NCBI GenBank assembly: GCA_030704615.1
Contig: CM060733.1
Location: forward strand, 14,880,001 to 14,944,000
Length of the DNA stretch: 64,000 nucleotides
Source: Takakia lepidozioides
Taxonomy: Eukaryota > Streptophyta > Takakiopsida > Takakiales > Takakiaceae
Reading direction: 5' to 3'
A program made the translations under genes and the position numbers. Of the stretch, positions 49,007-60,051 are shown piece by piece. Within the stretch, counting starts at the first letter, position 1. Each line of letters opens with the position of its first letter. The notes below the pieces were generated by a model, which was not told the DNA's origin, searched no databases, and worked only from the letters and a program-made list of their open reading frames with translations.

Positions 49007-51226
49007 TTATGGGTCCTTTGCATCAGTTGTGTCATCAATAGCCGGTTTCTTTCCAAACCAGCCTGCAACAATGGGAGTAAGAGCCACAGTTGGGGGAAAT
49101 CGGATTGGAGACGCTGCCTTGTGAGCAGCATAAGCCAAGGCAAATGTTCCCACTTTTCCCCCTGTCTCACCCGTGTGAATCCCCACCTGTTTGAACACAC
49201 AAGCATCCAATTCAGTAAAGATTTTGCCTTCGTTGACTACCAGCCATGACCGGCAGCTTCTTCATCTCCTGTTAACATATGGCCTTTATGCGCCCCAGCA
49301 AGCAGTTGCCTATTATTTCCTCTAGTAACCTCTTTACTTGGGGAAGACGTATAGCAAACATCTCCTAAACATGACAGCTACAGTGGGGTTGAAATGAGCT
49401 TCAGAGAAGGAGAGGGCTACCTTCTCAAGCACAGAAGGAACATCGACCCCAGATTGGACTAGGACATAGCAAAGAGCGAATGAGACCAGGGACAGAGCGA
49501 TAGATGTTGCCAAATAAGCACCACCATAGCGAGCCAGAAGCTCTTTTGCTTGATTCGTCTTCTTTTCCTTTGATCCATCTTCAACATCATCTTTTGAAGT
49601 GAAAATCTGCAAATCAATGAACCATAACTTTCTGAAGAGCTGGGTGAAATTCCATTCCAAATATCCCTGACGTAATTGTAAATGACAGTACATACAAAGA
49701 ACATATCAACATTTTCACAGAATGAATCGTGGTGCCGACCAAGGCCTAAGAGTGTTCCAGGCAATGACTCTCCGGCACGCCCCAGGGGCATATTTGGAGC
49801 TGGTCTCTCTTTGTCCCTTGTGCATATTGCAAGCCTGCTCCCTGCTTGAAGCTCTACATTTTTTCCTCTGATCAAATTCCACCACAGAACATTGTTGGTG
49901 GCACCTACATGACCACTTCCTGAACTCCAGTTTGGACACATCAAATAATATAAGGGAACCTTCCATGGATTTAGTGTGCATCCATCTGCCCAGAAGGGTT
50001 CCCGGTTTCCACCAGTAATGGCTATATCACAGGCAAAAAAGACTTCCACTTCCTAGCAAGCCGAACGACCTTGCTCCCTAAGGGGGGTGCTTTGCAAACG
50101 AACTTTTAGCCCAAGGCCATGTGCAGAGGAAGCCTTGGCACCCCCCCTTTAATTTTGTAAGTCTGTTATGGCAAACCAGGGGAAGAAGTATGGGGGGTTG
50201 CAAGACCTCTCTACATCACCTTTTGCCCCCTGAAGAGTCTGTCCAATCAGTTAGTACAACAAGAAGTGGGGATGAAGGGGGAAGTATGTTCTATCATATG
50301 ACTAGTCAATCAACCTCTATTTGCCAGAAATTCATAGGTTAGCGATGGACTAAACCTGTGCCTGCCAGCAATCAGCATGACACTCTCAGACCTGTCTTCG
50401 TGATGACGACACAATATAGGCATTTCCCATTCAATCAGTACGTATTACTACTTTCTCAAACACATTTCCTCTCAGATCAGCACTCATTTGGTTTGCAGAT
50501 TGTTCGGCAAGGACGGAAAGGAAGGTCCACCACTAGATGCGATCGACCTTACATCTCCATGCTTACCCAGACCTGCAATTAAAAGACGGATCTTCAAGTT
50601 GGATGACAGGACTCCGTCAAAACTCAATACCCTGTAAGCAGATTATCCTGGGTTATCTGCAAGGCTATGGACACTGAATTTGACACGCTAGCGACTTAAA
50701 ACCACATGAATGGCTCTGAGCAGAGCCTTTCAGTATCCCCTCGATGCGTACCTTCTCTCTTCCTCCTCCTCTGTCTCTGCAGCTTTCTATCATGCAAACT
50801 TTTTAGCGATCTCAGAGCACTAGTAATTTCAAGTAATAGAATATCCAGGTCCAGTGTGTCGAATCTCATATGCACGAGCACAGGGTTTTATGGAAAATAG
50901 AGAGAGAGGGATAAGGTTGAAGCGCCTACCTTCCAAAGGCCAGCCTCCAATCCAAATTTGAGAGTAACGGTTTCCACATCTGCATCCTTCTCTCTCTCCG
51001 TCTTCAACTCCTTCTCTTCTGTTGCAGCACATCTAATTTTTCTGCTATGCAACCGCCCGGAACGCAGCCCTCTACCTGGCCTGGCGAGGTTTCCACTGGA
51101 AGAACAAAAGAAATCAGCAGCAGTGTGAGCACGTCCAGAGAATGCCGCTGGTGGCGAGGAGCGCTTGTCACTCATACACATCCCGCACACGCTGCTGCCA
51201 CTCAATAACCACACAGCCTGGGCCAT
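49007..51226 (-). CDS. DUF1279 membrane protein, probably plastid-targeted
   Basis: The DUF1279 (FAM210-like) family contains small single-pass membrane proteins of organelles whose biochemical role is not established in plants. Three minus-strand exons: 50930-51226, 49421-49606, 49007-49186, total 663 nt (220 aa), with all junctions in phase 0. Residues 1 to about 65 are Ser/Arg/Ala-rich with few acidic residues and look like a transit peptide. A charged linker leads to KELLARYGGAYLATSIALSL at 120-139, where the membrane segment (about 130-149) begins. The C-terminal part has VGIHTGETGGKVGTFALAYA, AHKAASPIRFPPTVALTPIV and WFGKK, all typical of the plant family. The start is the ATG at 51226. 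The first intron (49607-50929) is long. A SINE lies 0.25 kb upstream of the start. Confidence 0.92.
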
Positions 51227-51481
51227 AGCTGCAGCTCAATCCAACTCCTCTTTCTCTCTCTCTCGTCACATTCCCTAAAAATACGGATTTCCAGGTACAT
51301 CTCCCACTCTGCCGCCTGTGTGAATTCCCTGAAACTATCCCTGATCTCTGTGTATCGTTGCGTGTGTGTACAAAGCTGGTGTTGTGCGTTTGAAGGCTCC
51401 TACACACGCCACGTCCACGGGACTAAACCCGGATGAGGGTTTATCCGCTCTACATTCCTGTTACTAGTTTGATTTTTTTTT

Positions 51482-51694
51482 CTTAATAAAGGGAAACACA
51501 TGGGAGCGACAGCTCACAAATCATAGTGAGAGGAGAAAATAACCTCGTTCACAGTAACCGTGCCATGGAAGCTGAGAAATGGGACACCGCCCAGGGAAAG
51601 GGGAGAAGAGTATATCGCACCTGGCAAGTAGCAGGATTTGACCCCAGAATCATCTGGGTGGCACTCAGTGCACTATCCAACTGAGCTACAGTGG
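51482..51694 (-). mobile_element. tRNA-derived SINE, family 1, copy 3 (best preserved)
   Basis: On the minus strand the element starts near 51694 with an A box, TGTAGCTCAGTTGGATAGTG, then a B box GGGGTCAAATCCTGC. It continues through CCCTGGGCGGTGTCCCAT, GGTTACTGTGAACGAGGTTA and GATTTGTGAGCTGTCGCTCC to a TCTT/AAGAA-rich end. This copy shows the tRNA-like head most clearly. It sits between the DUF1279 gene and the MULE remnant. Confidence 0.88.
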
Positions 51695-51728
51695 TTTTTC
51701 TCTATGGAATTGTTTTTTCTCTAATTTG

Positions 51729-54261
51729 TTTTTTTAAGGAAAGCTTGGGTCGTCGAGTGGTTGTGCCGAGGCCTGTCGGTCGCCCAAATCATGATGGAGC
51801 ATAAAGAGCACGTGATGAACAACACCGGCTTGGGCGATGCATGGACCCGCGATGATTTCTTGTTGGAGCAAGATGTTCGCAACCTTGCCGAGAAACGTGC
51901 GTGGCAAACCTTCAAAAAGCACGCCGATGATGCGGAGAGTGTGCGCATGTGGAGAGACCAGAATCATGGGTCCGTTTTTTTCTATCAAGAGGAGAAATTA
52001 GAGCCAACATTCGAGCATTTTGATGGAGATTTGACATTCACTATTGGCATACGGACTCTGTGGCAGAAACGACGAATGCTGAAATTAGGACATGACCGTA
52101 TCGTTGCATGTGATGCAACCTTTGGGACAAATCATGACAATGTACTATTCGAACGATTCCATGGACTTGTACGAGCATGATAGCATAGTACCATGCAACA
52201 TTCACATAAAATTTGGTGTGCTGACCTTTTCTGTATGTTTTCATGTGTACGTTGCGGAAGACCGAGGGGCAGACCCATTGTGAACCGCTGCAGACCTCAT
52301 CACTCTTATGAAGTCTTCTCGTGCAGAACTGAGCGGAATTTGCATGCTCTGACCATCTTACATTGTGCATTCCAACAGTTCCCATTGTACACGTTGATGG
52401 TCTTCAACGAGTGGTTGAACGGTATATCAGTTGCCTATATCCTATCCGCGAGGAATCGGACAAGAGACCTGGTTCCGTGGATGAGAGCCTTGCGCGATTC
52501 ACTCCTCGCAGATTTGCCGAGCTGGCAACCCAATGCTTTCATTGTGGACGATGCCGAAGCAGAAATCAACGCTATTCGGTAAGTCTGTTGGTCCACAGCA
52601 CCGGTCCATTGTCGAGGTCCACTACAGCAGTTCATTGCTACAGTCCACTGGCAGACTCCTGTGGCGAAACCCGATGGCAGTTCGCTAGGCAAATCCACTG
52701 ATAGTCCGTTGTCAAGTCCGCTCATCAGTCCCCTGGCAAGTCCGTTGGCAGTCCCCAGCAAGTCCATTCGGTAGTCCGCTGGCAAGTCCGCTGGCAAGTC
52801 CACTCAGCAGTCCCTGGGTCGGCCGTCCGCTGCCAAGTCCACTCGGTAGTCCCTGGCAAGTCCGCTCGGCAGTCCGCTGTGGCAGTCTAATGGGGCAGTC
52901 CGCTGCCCCAGTCCTAGCTAGGGGAAGTCCAATGGGGAAGTCCACTGGGTAGTCCAATGGGGTTATTCCAGCACATCAACGTCATGGCATTGTACTGTCC
53001 ACTAGGCGAGTCCAGTGGCTCTGCCCGCTGATACAGGTCGTTGTTACAGTCCACTCCGGCAGTCCACCATTGCAGTCCGATCCCAAGACTCTAATGTGTA
53101 CCATGTGTGTTGTGCAGAATTGTTTTTGAATGAGTATTCATTTTCATCTGCCTTTGGCATGTCCGCAAGGCATGGGTGAAGCAATCATGCAAGAAAACGA
53201 AGGATCCGGTGACCGCTGTAAACTTGTTGAAGGATATGGGAGACCTCATGTACTGTAGAGGGGGACCACGCAACGAGAAAAGAGCTCTTCGGTGGGTTGC
53301 AAGGAGAATCCGTCGTATGAGGTCAAAATACCCAAAAGGACATGAATTTCTTGACTATATCGAACAGTACTCGAAGCCCAAAATAGCAATGTGGTGTACA
53401 GCAGTCCGCCATGTCCCTCATGCGAGCTAAGACACAAACGCAAGCATTGAGGCATACCATGGAAATCTGAAGGCAAGACTTGCCATGGGGAAAGGCAAGA
53501 TGAGTGGTCGTAGAGTGGACTGGCTTATATAGGAACTCACTGGCCGTGTGCTAACACACTAATGGTACGCAATCCATTTGAAGACCCATGGGTTCATAGG
53601 AAATGACAAATACGAAAAATACATATCCAATTCTATACTTGCGGCACGAGACATTCCTTCTGAGAGTGTTACTCTTCCCTTGGGTCCTGGTGAACCAGCC
53701 TACGTTCTCAGCAGCAACCACCCCGGCACAACATACATTGTTTACAATCCTGATTGCGATTGGGGTTGTTGCACGTGCCCATGGGCAATGAAGGGAAACT
53801 TAGGCAAGCATCAGGTCCGTGTCCTGAAGATGCTTCACCCTGACCTGCAGGATGGCCTCCTTGTGCGCGCTTGTGGCACGGTGCTTGGAACCATTTATGG
53901 AGGATTACCTAACTTGCTCTTGGGCAATGGTGCCGGCGGCAACGACGAATCCAATCAGTTCATGGAAAGACATCCTCCGGACGACTTCCCCTACGACGAG
54001 GCACCTCTGGAGGTCTCAGCCTCAATGGAACAAGAATTCGCGGACATACTTCGCATTGTAGGTGATGACAAATACCTGGAGGCACATGCCCGATCTGCTC
54101 TTCATATGTGCAGAGGGCAGCTCGTTGATATCCTGGCGAAAAGTGCGGCTGGAATGTTGCACCCTGCGGCAGCGAAGGCTTTCCGTCCTCTGAACGACAA
54201 AAAACAACATGTCTCTGAAAAGGAGACGAGATTTCATGGAGGCCTGGAAAACCCGGCCTAG
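51729..54261 (+). pseudogene. MULE transposase with SWIM finger, inactivated
   Basis: Mutator-like transposases move DNA by a DDE mechanism and often carry a SWIM zinc finger. Homologous segments: 51729-52141, with WxxxRRMLKLGHDRIVACDATF holding the first D; 52379-52578, beginning FPLYTLMVFNEWLNG and holding FIVDDAEAE with the second D; and 53118-54261, with ICLWHVRKAWVKQSC, NASIEAYHGN with the catalytic E, and a SWIM-like CCTCPWAMKGNLGKHQ. The gaps 52142-52378 and 52579-53117 have GT-AG borders and keep phase, so they look like introns. The second is filled by a minisatellite. Stops interrupt the third segment in one frame at 53131 (TGA), 53428 (TAA), 53530 (TAG) and 53560 (TAA); from 53563 to 54258 the frame is open. 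No terminal inverted repeats were found. Confidence 0.85.
52590..53090 (+). repeat. AGTCC-based minisatellite inside the MULE gap
   Basis: About 500 bases consist of short, imperfect units of about 9-20 bases built on GCAAGTCCGCT or GGCAGTCCACT. The array starts 10-15 bases after the donor-like GTAAGT and ends about 30 bases before the acceptor-like TTGTGCAG. Units diverge steadily toward the ends. Confidence 0.85.
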
Positions 54262-54325
54262 GGTTTTGCGGAGAACCAGCAAGAGGGTGTCTGCACCTGC
54301 ACCTGTAGCACATATATACTCGAAA

Positions 54326-54450
54326 ATTCGCAAGGTTTCAGGTCGTGTAGATGTCACGAAGAAGACAATATAAGTCTGCAATGCCTCGAAAAGAGACAAG
54401 GTTTCACGTCGTGTAGTGTCACGAAGAAGACAATATAAGTCTGCAATTCC
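54326..54450 (+). repeat. Tandem duplication of a ~62-bp unit
   Basis: Two copies of a block that includes CAAGGTTTCA, GTCGTGTAG, TGTCACGAAGAAGACAATAT and AAGTCTGCAAT lie head to tail, with three or four differences between them. They follow the MULE remnant by about 65 bases. Confidence 0.85.
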
Positions 54451-54479
54451 TCTGGTAGCATTGTCCATTTCTGAAATAC

Positions 54480-54920
54480 AAGTCCGCAATGGACTAATGT
54501 CTCAGTCTCCCAACGGACTCCTCCAGTCTCCCAACTGACTCCCACACAGTCTCCCAAGCATAGTCTCCCAACGGACTCACGCACAGTCTCCACAGTCAAC
54601 AGACTACGAGCGCCAGTAAGCCAGTCTGCTGGTCAGTCTATTGCCCACTCCAAAAGTCTGCTCTCCACACTTCCACCTCATCCCTGCAACTCTTCCAGCA
54701 GACTGTGACTAAGTCTCAAGCAGACTCATCCACAACAGCAGACTCAAAATGGACAGGCTCCAGTGGACTACCTCCCTAACGACTCATGCCAATCCAGCGT
54801 CCCAGCGGACTCATGGACATGGTGCCTACCAGACTAGGTACCAGACCCACCAGTCCTAGCCTCGGCAGCGTACTGCTCACACATTCAAGCTCAGCAGACT
54901 CGGGTGCACAGTGCATGGAA
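54480..54920 (+). repeat. CAGTCTCCCAACGGACTC minisatellite-like array
   Basis: Degenerate units of the type AGTCTCCCAACGGACTC and CAGACTC recur through about 440 bases. The reverse complement, GAGTCCGTTGGGAGACTG, resembles the AGTCCGTTGGCAGTCC units of the array inside the MULE gap, so the two arrays may share an origin in opposite orientation. Confidence 0.6.
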
Positions 54921-55827
54921 AAATTAACACCATTGTGTCCATTGAGTTTAGTGACAACATTACAAAACATGCCAGACCACAGTACACAAAAGTGTCATCA
55001 CCACTGGAATAGTAAGCGAAAAGATTCGCATTTTTTATTTCGTACATAGACTTCACATGACAAGTACATCATACTCATGAGAGCAGTTTCTGACATTGTC
55101 CACCCCTGCACGATATACTGGGCACACTGCATTCGCTGCCAAAGTGCAAACTTGAAAGTAAACCAGTCCTTCGTGAAAGGTGTTCCTCTCTCTGGCTTTG
55201 CAGTCTTGGAGACATTTGCTCTTACTTTTACCAACTCATAAACACTTGCGTGAATGACATGACGTACAAGCCACAATCCAGCTAAATGGTTGCTGGGGCC
55301 ATCAGGCGCGTGGAATTGAAATGCTTGGACAATCTCATGCCACTCGGTGAGCCATCGAATACCCTAAGCACTCAGCATGAGCTTCCGAATGCCACCTAGC
55401 GGACATTTAGGCGACACCTGATAGGACAAAGATGCTATGACGAGTTCATGCCATGCTAATCAGACTCACGGTGAGTGGTAACAGCCCTTAAGGCGATGCT
55501 ACAATGACACTTCCTCCTTGCCCCCTGCAAATCAAACATGACAGGGTTTAATCGTGACTTGCCTGATGACTCAGATCTCAGACTGAATCTTGAAATGCCC
55601 CAGTCCACCGCACTGAGACATGGTGAGTGTAACAGCCCTTGCGGAGGTCGATGATACAAACCTCCAGTGCCCAGCAATGGTATCAAACAACATGACGTCA
55701 TTGACAATCATGGTGGGCAGACTCAGCAGCTCAATCTTCAAACCCAGTCCACTGCACAAATACGGAGGTCAACTTAATCGCTCAGAGTCAGACGACACTG
55801 CGCAACCGACTATGATCAGAGACAGTC
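54921..55827. other. Unassigned, possibly mobile-element-derived sequence
   Basis: A minus-strand frame at 54998-55276 (about 90 codons) looks protein-like (VRHVIHASVYELVKVR, KDWFTFKFALWQRMQ) but I do not recognise it. Two diverged tandem blocks starting GGTGAGTGxTAACAGCCCTT lie at about 55469-55560 and 55620-55710. All of this may belong with the degenerate frame at 55828-56253. Confidence 0.35.
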
Positions 55828-56253
55828 TCACAGACTCGGAGAGTTCTCGTCCCCAATTGGCACCAAAATGAAATCGCACTCTTTCAAGTCCTTGCCCAGT
55901 CGTTCAGTGCTGAGGCAACCTTTCAAGACCTCCAGAAGGCTTTCACATTGCCCCACCCCCAATGACTTCAACACCGTCCACGTCGACGTTGGAAGAACAG
56001 CAATAGTGTTGGTGAACGCAGCCTCAACCGACTTCTCATAGAATCGACACCACAGCTCCAGGAGTCTATCTGTGCACTCCGACTCAACCTTCTAGAGCGC
56101 CTTTATGTCATCCGGCGACAGTCCGCATTCAAACCGTGGGTCCCCTTCAAAAAACATCAGCATGGAATTACCCGCCTTGACGTGCAGAGCATGTGCTTTG
56201 CCAAAACGAGCACCCATCCTACACAGAGCAGACCATCCTTCGGGAAGCCTCAT
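55828..56253 (-). pseudogene. Unrecognised degenerate reading frame
   Basis: On the minus strand, one frame runs from ATG at 56253 to TGA at 55828 with a single internal TAG at 56092-56094. The 140-odd residues have normal protein composition (for example GARFGKAHALHVKAGNSM, FECGLSPDDIKAL, LLELWCRFYEKSVEAAF, CESLLEVLKGCLSTERLG). The family is unknown. With the MULE remnant and arrays next door, it may be an accessory gene of the same element or a gene fragment carried by it, but that is speculation. Confidence 0.4.
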
Positions 56254-57475
56254 GTACTAAACAGACTGACATCAACATGGTACCAAACACTCTACAGGCT
56301 GAACAGTTCATCAGACTGATTCAACATTCTTTCCCATAAGCTTGTAGAGTTGTTCTTCTCATATTTCGGAACAGCTTCAATGAATTGATATTTTTAATGT
56401 TTGAGAATGGTTAAGTTTCAAAAGATTCTCTCTTGAGATTGTTCTTATCAACTTTGCATCATTTTATTTTACAACTGTATCTTGTTACAGATGTGGTGGC
56501 AGCTGAAAAAGTCAGTCTTGAAAACCAAAGTGTTGGAATGTATATTTTGAAGTTTTTTAATGATGGTGTTGCATGTATTGTTTGGCAAGTTTTCTTCAAC
56601 ATTCTTTAAAAAAATTGGCGGTTGCATAAATAGGCGTTTTGGGATCATGCAATTGAATATTGATAGTCATTTCAAAGTTAGTTGCTTGTTCTTTATTCTC
56701 CAATAGAAATGCACACTCCCGCTTTTTGACAACGTGTCTCATTCAATGATTGCATTGTTGCTAGAGAGCATTATGGTTCTTTTGTTATGATATATTTGTT
56801 TGCACAAGAGTCCAATTCTTGGTATTCAATTTTTCCACTTGCTCATCTTGTGCTAATTCATCTTGTGCCACCACAAGCTTCCATTTGCGTTCTAACATGC
56901 AAACCTTTTGGCCTTTCCATCTTTCAAAAAATAATAACAAAAAATGTACAGGGATCAGAGGCCCTTGAGAATTTTATTTGGAATTATGTGGGGGAAAAGA
57001 AAACCCCCCAGCCCACCATAAAGCGCAGACACCATAGTCAGTGAAAGGATGAACCAACCCTCAAAGAAGAGCAGTGAAACACCAAGGAAGTGACCCCCCA
57101 ATAGTGGAACCAACTCCTACTGTTTCAAGGATCATCTATTTGGGAAGTAGTAATTACGTTGCTTCAAACAAATTCTACGGAAATAGCAAATAACCGAGCT
57201 GCAGCCCAAGCAGAAAAAGACAAGAAAGCTGCAGAGAGAAGCGCTCGAGAAAGCTGACAAGAGAAAGCTGATAAAGTTGTTGCTGAAAGGGCTGCAAAAG
57301 CTGAACGTTCTGAAGAGAATAAGAAAAGAACAGCTGGTGCGGGAGGGGGAAAGAAGGGGTGATCATCTTGAAATTACAGCAATCTTAGTTAAGGCATCAA
57401 GTCTAGTGACCAAGAACACAATTTTGAACACTGGATTTTCCAGTATATATATTGCACATTGCACTTCCCCAAAGT
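56254..57475. other. AT-richer gene-free stretch
   Basis: No coding region was recognised. One half-palindrome ATTGGCGGTTGCAT at 56613-56626 matches the motif clustered at 3601-4220. A Lys/Ala/Glu-rich plus-strand stretch around 57190-57350 resembles low-complexity coiled-coil coding but has stops. Confidence 0.4.
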
Positions 57476-58324
57476 TCAACTCTTAGATGATCTAGATCCT
57501 GGCATGGGTTTCACGCAAAAGCCCCAGGTTGTGTGATTTAAATCAAGTATCCTGAAAGGGAAGCTGTACAGGTGGTGCTTACTGTCAATAACATCACCAA
57601 TTTTCATTTGGGCGTTGATTGAATCCATCAATGGATCCATTGATCCCCTCTGGTTTCTCCAAATCAGGTCCCTTACTGATGTAGTATGTGGGCTTTTTGT
57701 CCATTCCTTAGATGCAGGGACAATGCGTCTCCAGAACCAGTGCTGGCGCCACACATGAATCATCTCTTCGATTGGCACGTTCTTGGTCTCAGGGAGGAAG
57801 AAGTAAATGAATATGGTCATACTCACAACCCATCCAACGAAAAATAAGAAAATTCCGTATCGAAAATAGCACAGGATGGTCAAAAAGGCCTGAGTGACGA
57901 CAAAAGTGAAGAGTAGGTTCACTGATACAATTATGCTCTGACCAGCGGAGCGTGTTTCCAAGGGGAAATCTCACTAGGCACCAGCCACCCTAGTGGACCC
58001 CAAGACCATGCAAAAGTTGAGACATAGATGCAAATGAGCACTACCACCGCATAAGCATCAGGCTTTGCTAGCGCCTTGTCAGCTCCAAATTTCAGTCGCA
58101 GAATGATCGCAATAATGTCACAGTTCCTAAAATCCCATAGACTTAACAAGACAAGACAATGACAACATGAGAGAGATAGAACGCTTTCATAGAGCATAAC
58201 ATTAAGATATGATCACAATACAAGCAGGAATATCTGCCTTGATGCCAACTGACATCTGAAACCCGTGTACCAACCAACGTAACAGATAACTACTTAGAAC
58301 TGACTAGTAACTGCTACTCAACGT

Positions 58325-58593
58325 TCAGGTACCATAGGGTGTGACGCTTCATATCATTAACATGGTTCAAGATTTCAATATTGATTGCTCAGTTGGAACC
58401 TCTTTTTGCGAAGAATGCATATTTGGCAAACAACATAGGCATTTCTTTCCTAAATGAGGAACATCATAAAGTATTTTGCTCCTCCAATTGATATTGTTTG
58501 CATGGGGCCGCAAACGTCTGAATGTACCAACTCCAACAACTCCACGGCACGACTTCCTCCTCCTTTAGGAAATAAATGCCTATGTTGTTTGCT
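58325..58593. mobile_element. Ty1/copia integrase fragments in head-to-head arrangement
   Basis: On the plus strand, about 58370-58450 encodes FCEECIFGKQHRHFFPK, the zinc-binding pre-integrase motif of copia polyproteins. On the minus strand, about 58593-58460 encodes KQHRHLFPKGGGSRAVELLE followed by LVHSDVCGPM and GGAKYF, the same motif plus the start of the integrase core. The two copies share about 33 bases as an inverted repeat (58424-58456 against 58556-58591). Both are interrupted by stops. The minus-strand copy abuts the broken transporter exon at a stretch shared by both (GCAAACAACA). Confidence 0.8.
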
Positions 58594-60051
58594 GGAAAAT
58601 TGGGATGACTACTGCCATCACCAATTGAGAGCGGTTTTTCCTCTTTAAAATGTTGCGGAATGGGTGCTTCACCTGTAGGTAGGAAAGTACCAATGGGTTA
58701 GACAAAGCTTCGCGTTGGTATGTACAACCCTTATTTTTGTAATTGGCAAAGTCTGCAAGACTTTGAATCACTAACAGTCCAAAGCATCTCATCAGCCCCA
58801 CTTTCTATCTCCTTACTATGCTTAAAAATGAGGCTCAATTTCTGGTAGTACAGCCTTGAAGGCTGTAAAGAGCACAATCGCAACGGTAAATGTGGTCACC
58901 AATAAGCGACAACTCGAGTCCAACCCCTCTGCGGCATTTGTGGATCCTGTTTTGTAGGTTGTGACTGTGCCTGTGTATTTATCGGAGATGGCCCCTGCGA
59001 AGCTGCAATGGGCGCTAAATGTCATGTTCCAGCTTGCCACCACCATTGGCATTCTCTGTGCAAACATCATAAATTATGGTACATCCAAGGCTGAATGGGG
59101 TTGGCGTCTCTCTCTTGGATTAGCCGCTGTTCCGGGCCTTTGTCTCACTGAAGGAGGGCTCTTCTGCCCAGAGACCCCTAACAGCCTTATCGAACGAGGC
59201 CACCTGGTCCAAGGACGTGCCACGCTAGAGAAAATTTGTGGATGCAGAAATGTCAATGCGGAGTATGACGATCTGGTAGAGGCGAGCGAAATCGCAAACA
59301 AGGTGAGGTTTTATCCACTCCAAGGTGTTTTTGCAATCTAGTTTCAAACGTCTAATTACATGGCTGTTAGTTTGATGGCTTTGAGCAAGCTACTAGTCGG
59401 GAAAGAAGGGTTTAGGGTACATAGTTTGCAAAGTACCTCAATTCCACAGGTCTGGGTAATCTGATCGAGAACTGGGAATAACTCAAACATAAAGATCATG
59501 ATTCATAAATCATCATGAACTGAACTTGTCCTAGTGCTAGGAAGACTAAGGTTCCGAGTCCTCAATAAGCAATGGTAATTTTCAGCTAGAGCTCAAGAAT
59601 CTTTGAGCTAGAGCTACGCAAGATAAGTGGGATAAATGATCATGATTATTGCTGTCCACAGTGGAACTTCACTTGCAGTACACCCCTTCCAAAATGAAAA
59701 TGAAAATTTGCTCTGGAGGGCCTCGTGCATTTACATACCTAGTGATCAGAAGACCAACACAACTAGTTGCAAGGAAGATACATCATTTTGTTTACAATTT
59801 TCTCAATGTTGATTGAGACACAATGAGTCCACTGCTCGAATCGAAGGTAATAACTACTCAACAGCTTGAACCACGATTCACTTTACAGGTCCTGGAATTG
59901 AATGACTAGTGAGGTGGATGGCTTTAAAGCATTTGTGGAATAGGGGGATAGGGATTTAAAGATTGTCGTGTAACGCGTTTATACTGACGATATGAATCCC
60001 ACTTCTAGTACCTGCTGTGATAATTGATAGGGGGCCGGTGCGCCACCCACG

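Noticed and set aside
53131-53562. Reassigned stop codons (TAA/TAG as Gln) to explain the MULE stops
   Set aside because: Delta-COP ends at TAG, the TPX2-domain and DUF1279 genes at TAA, and the O-fucosyltransferase-like and EPC1 genes at TGA, each at the expected C-terminus, so the code is standard and the MULE is decayed.
53131-53562. C-to-T methylation decay as the specific cause of the four MULE stops
   Set aside because: Every stop codon is one C-to-T step from a sense codon (CAA, CAG or CGA), so this pattern carries no evidence by itself.
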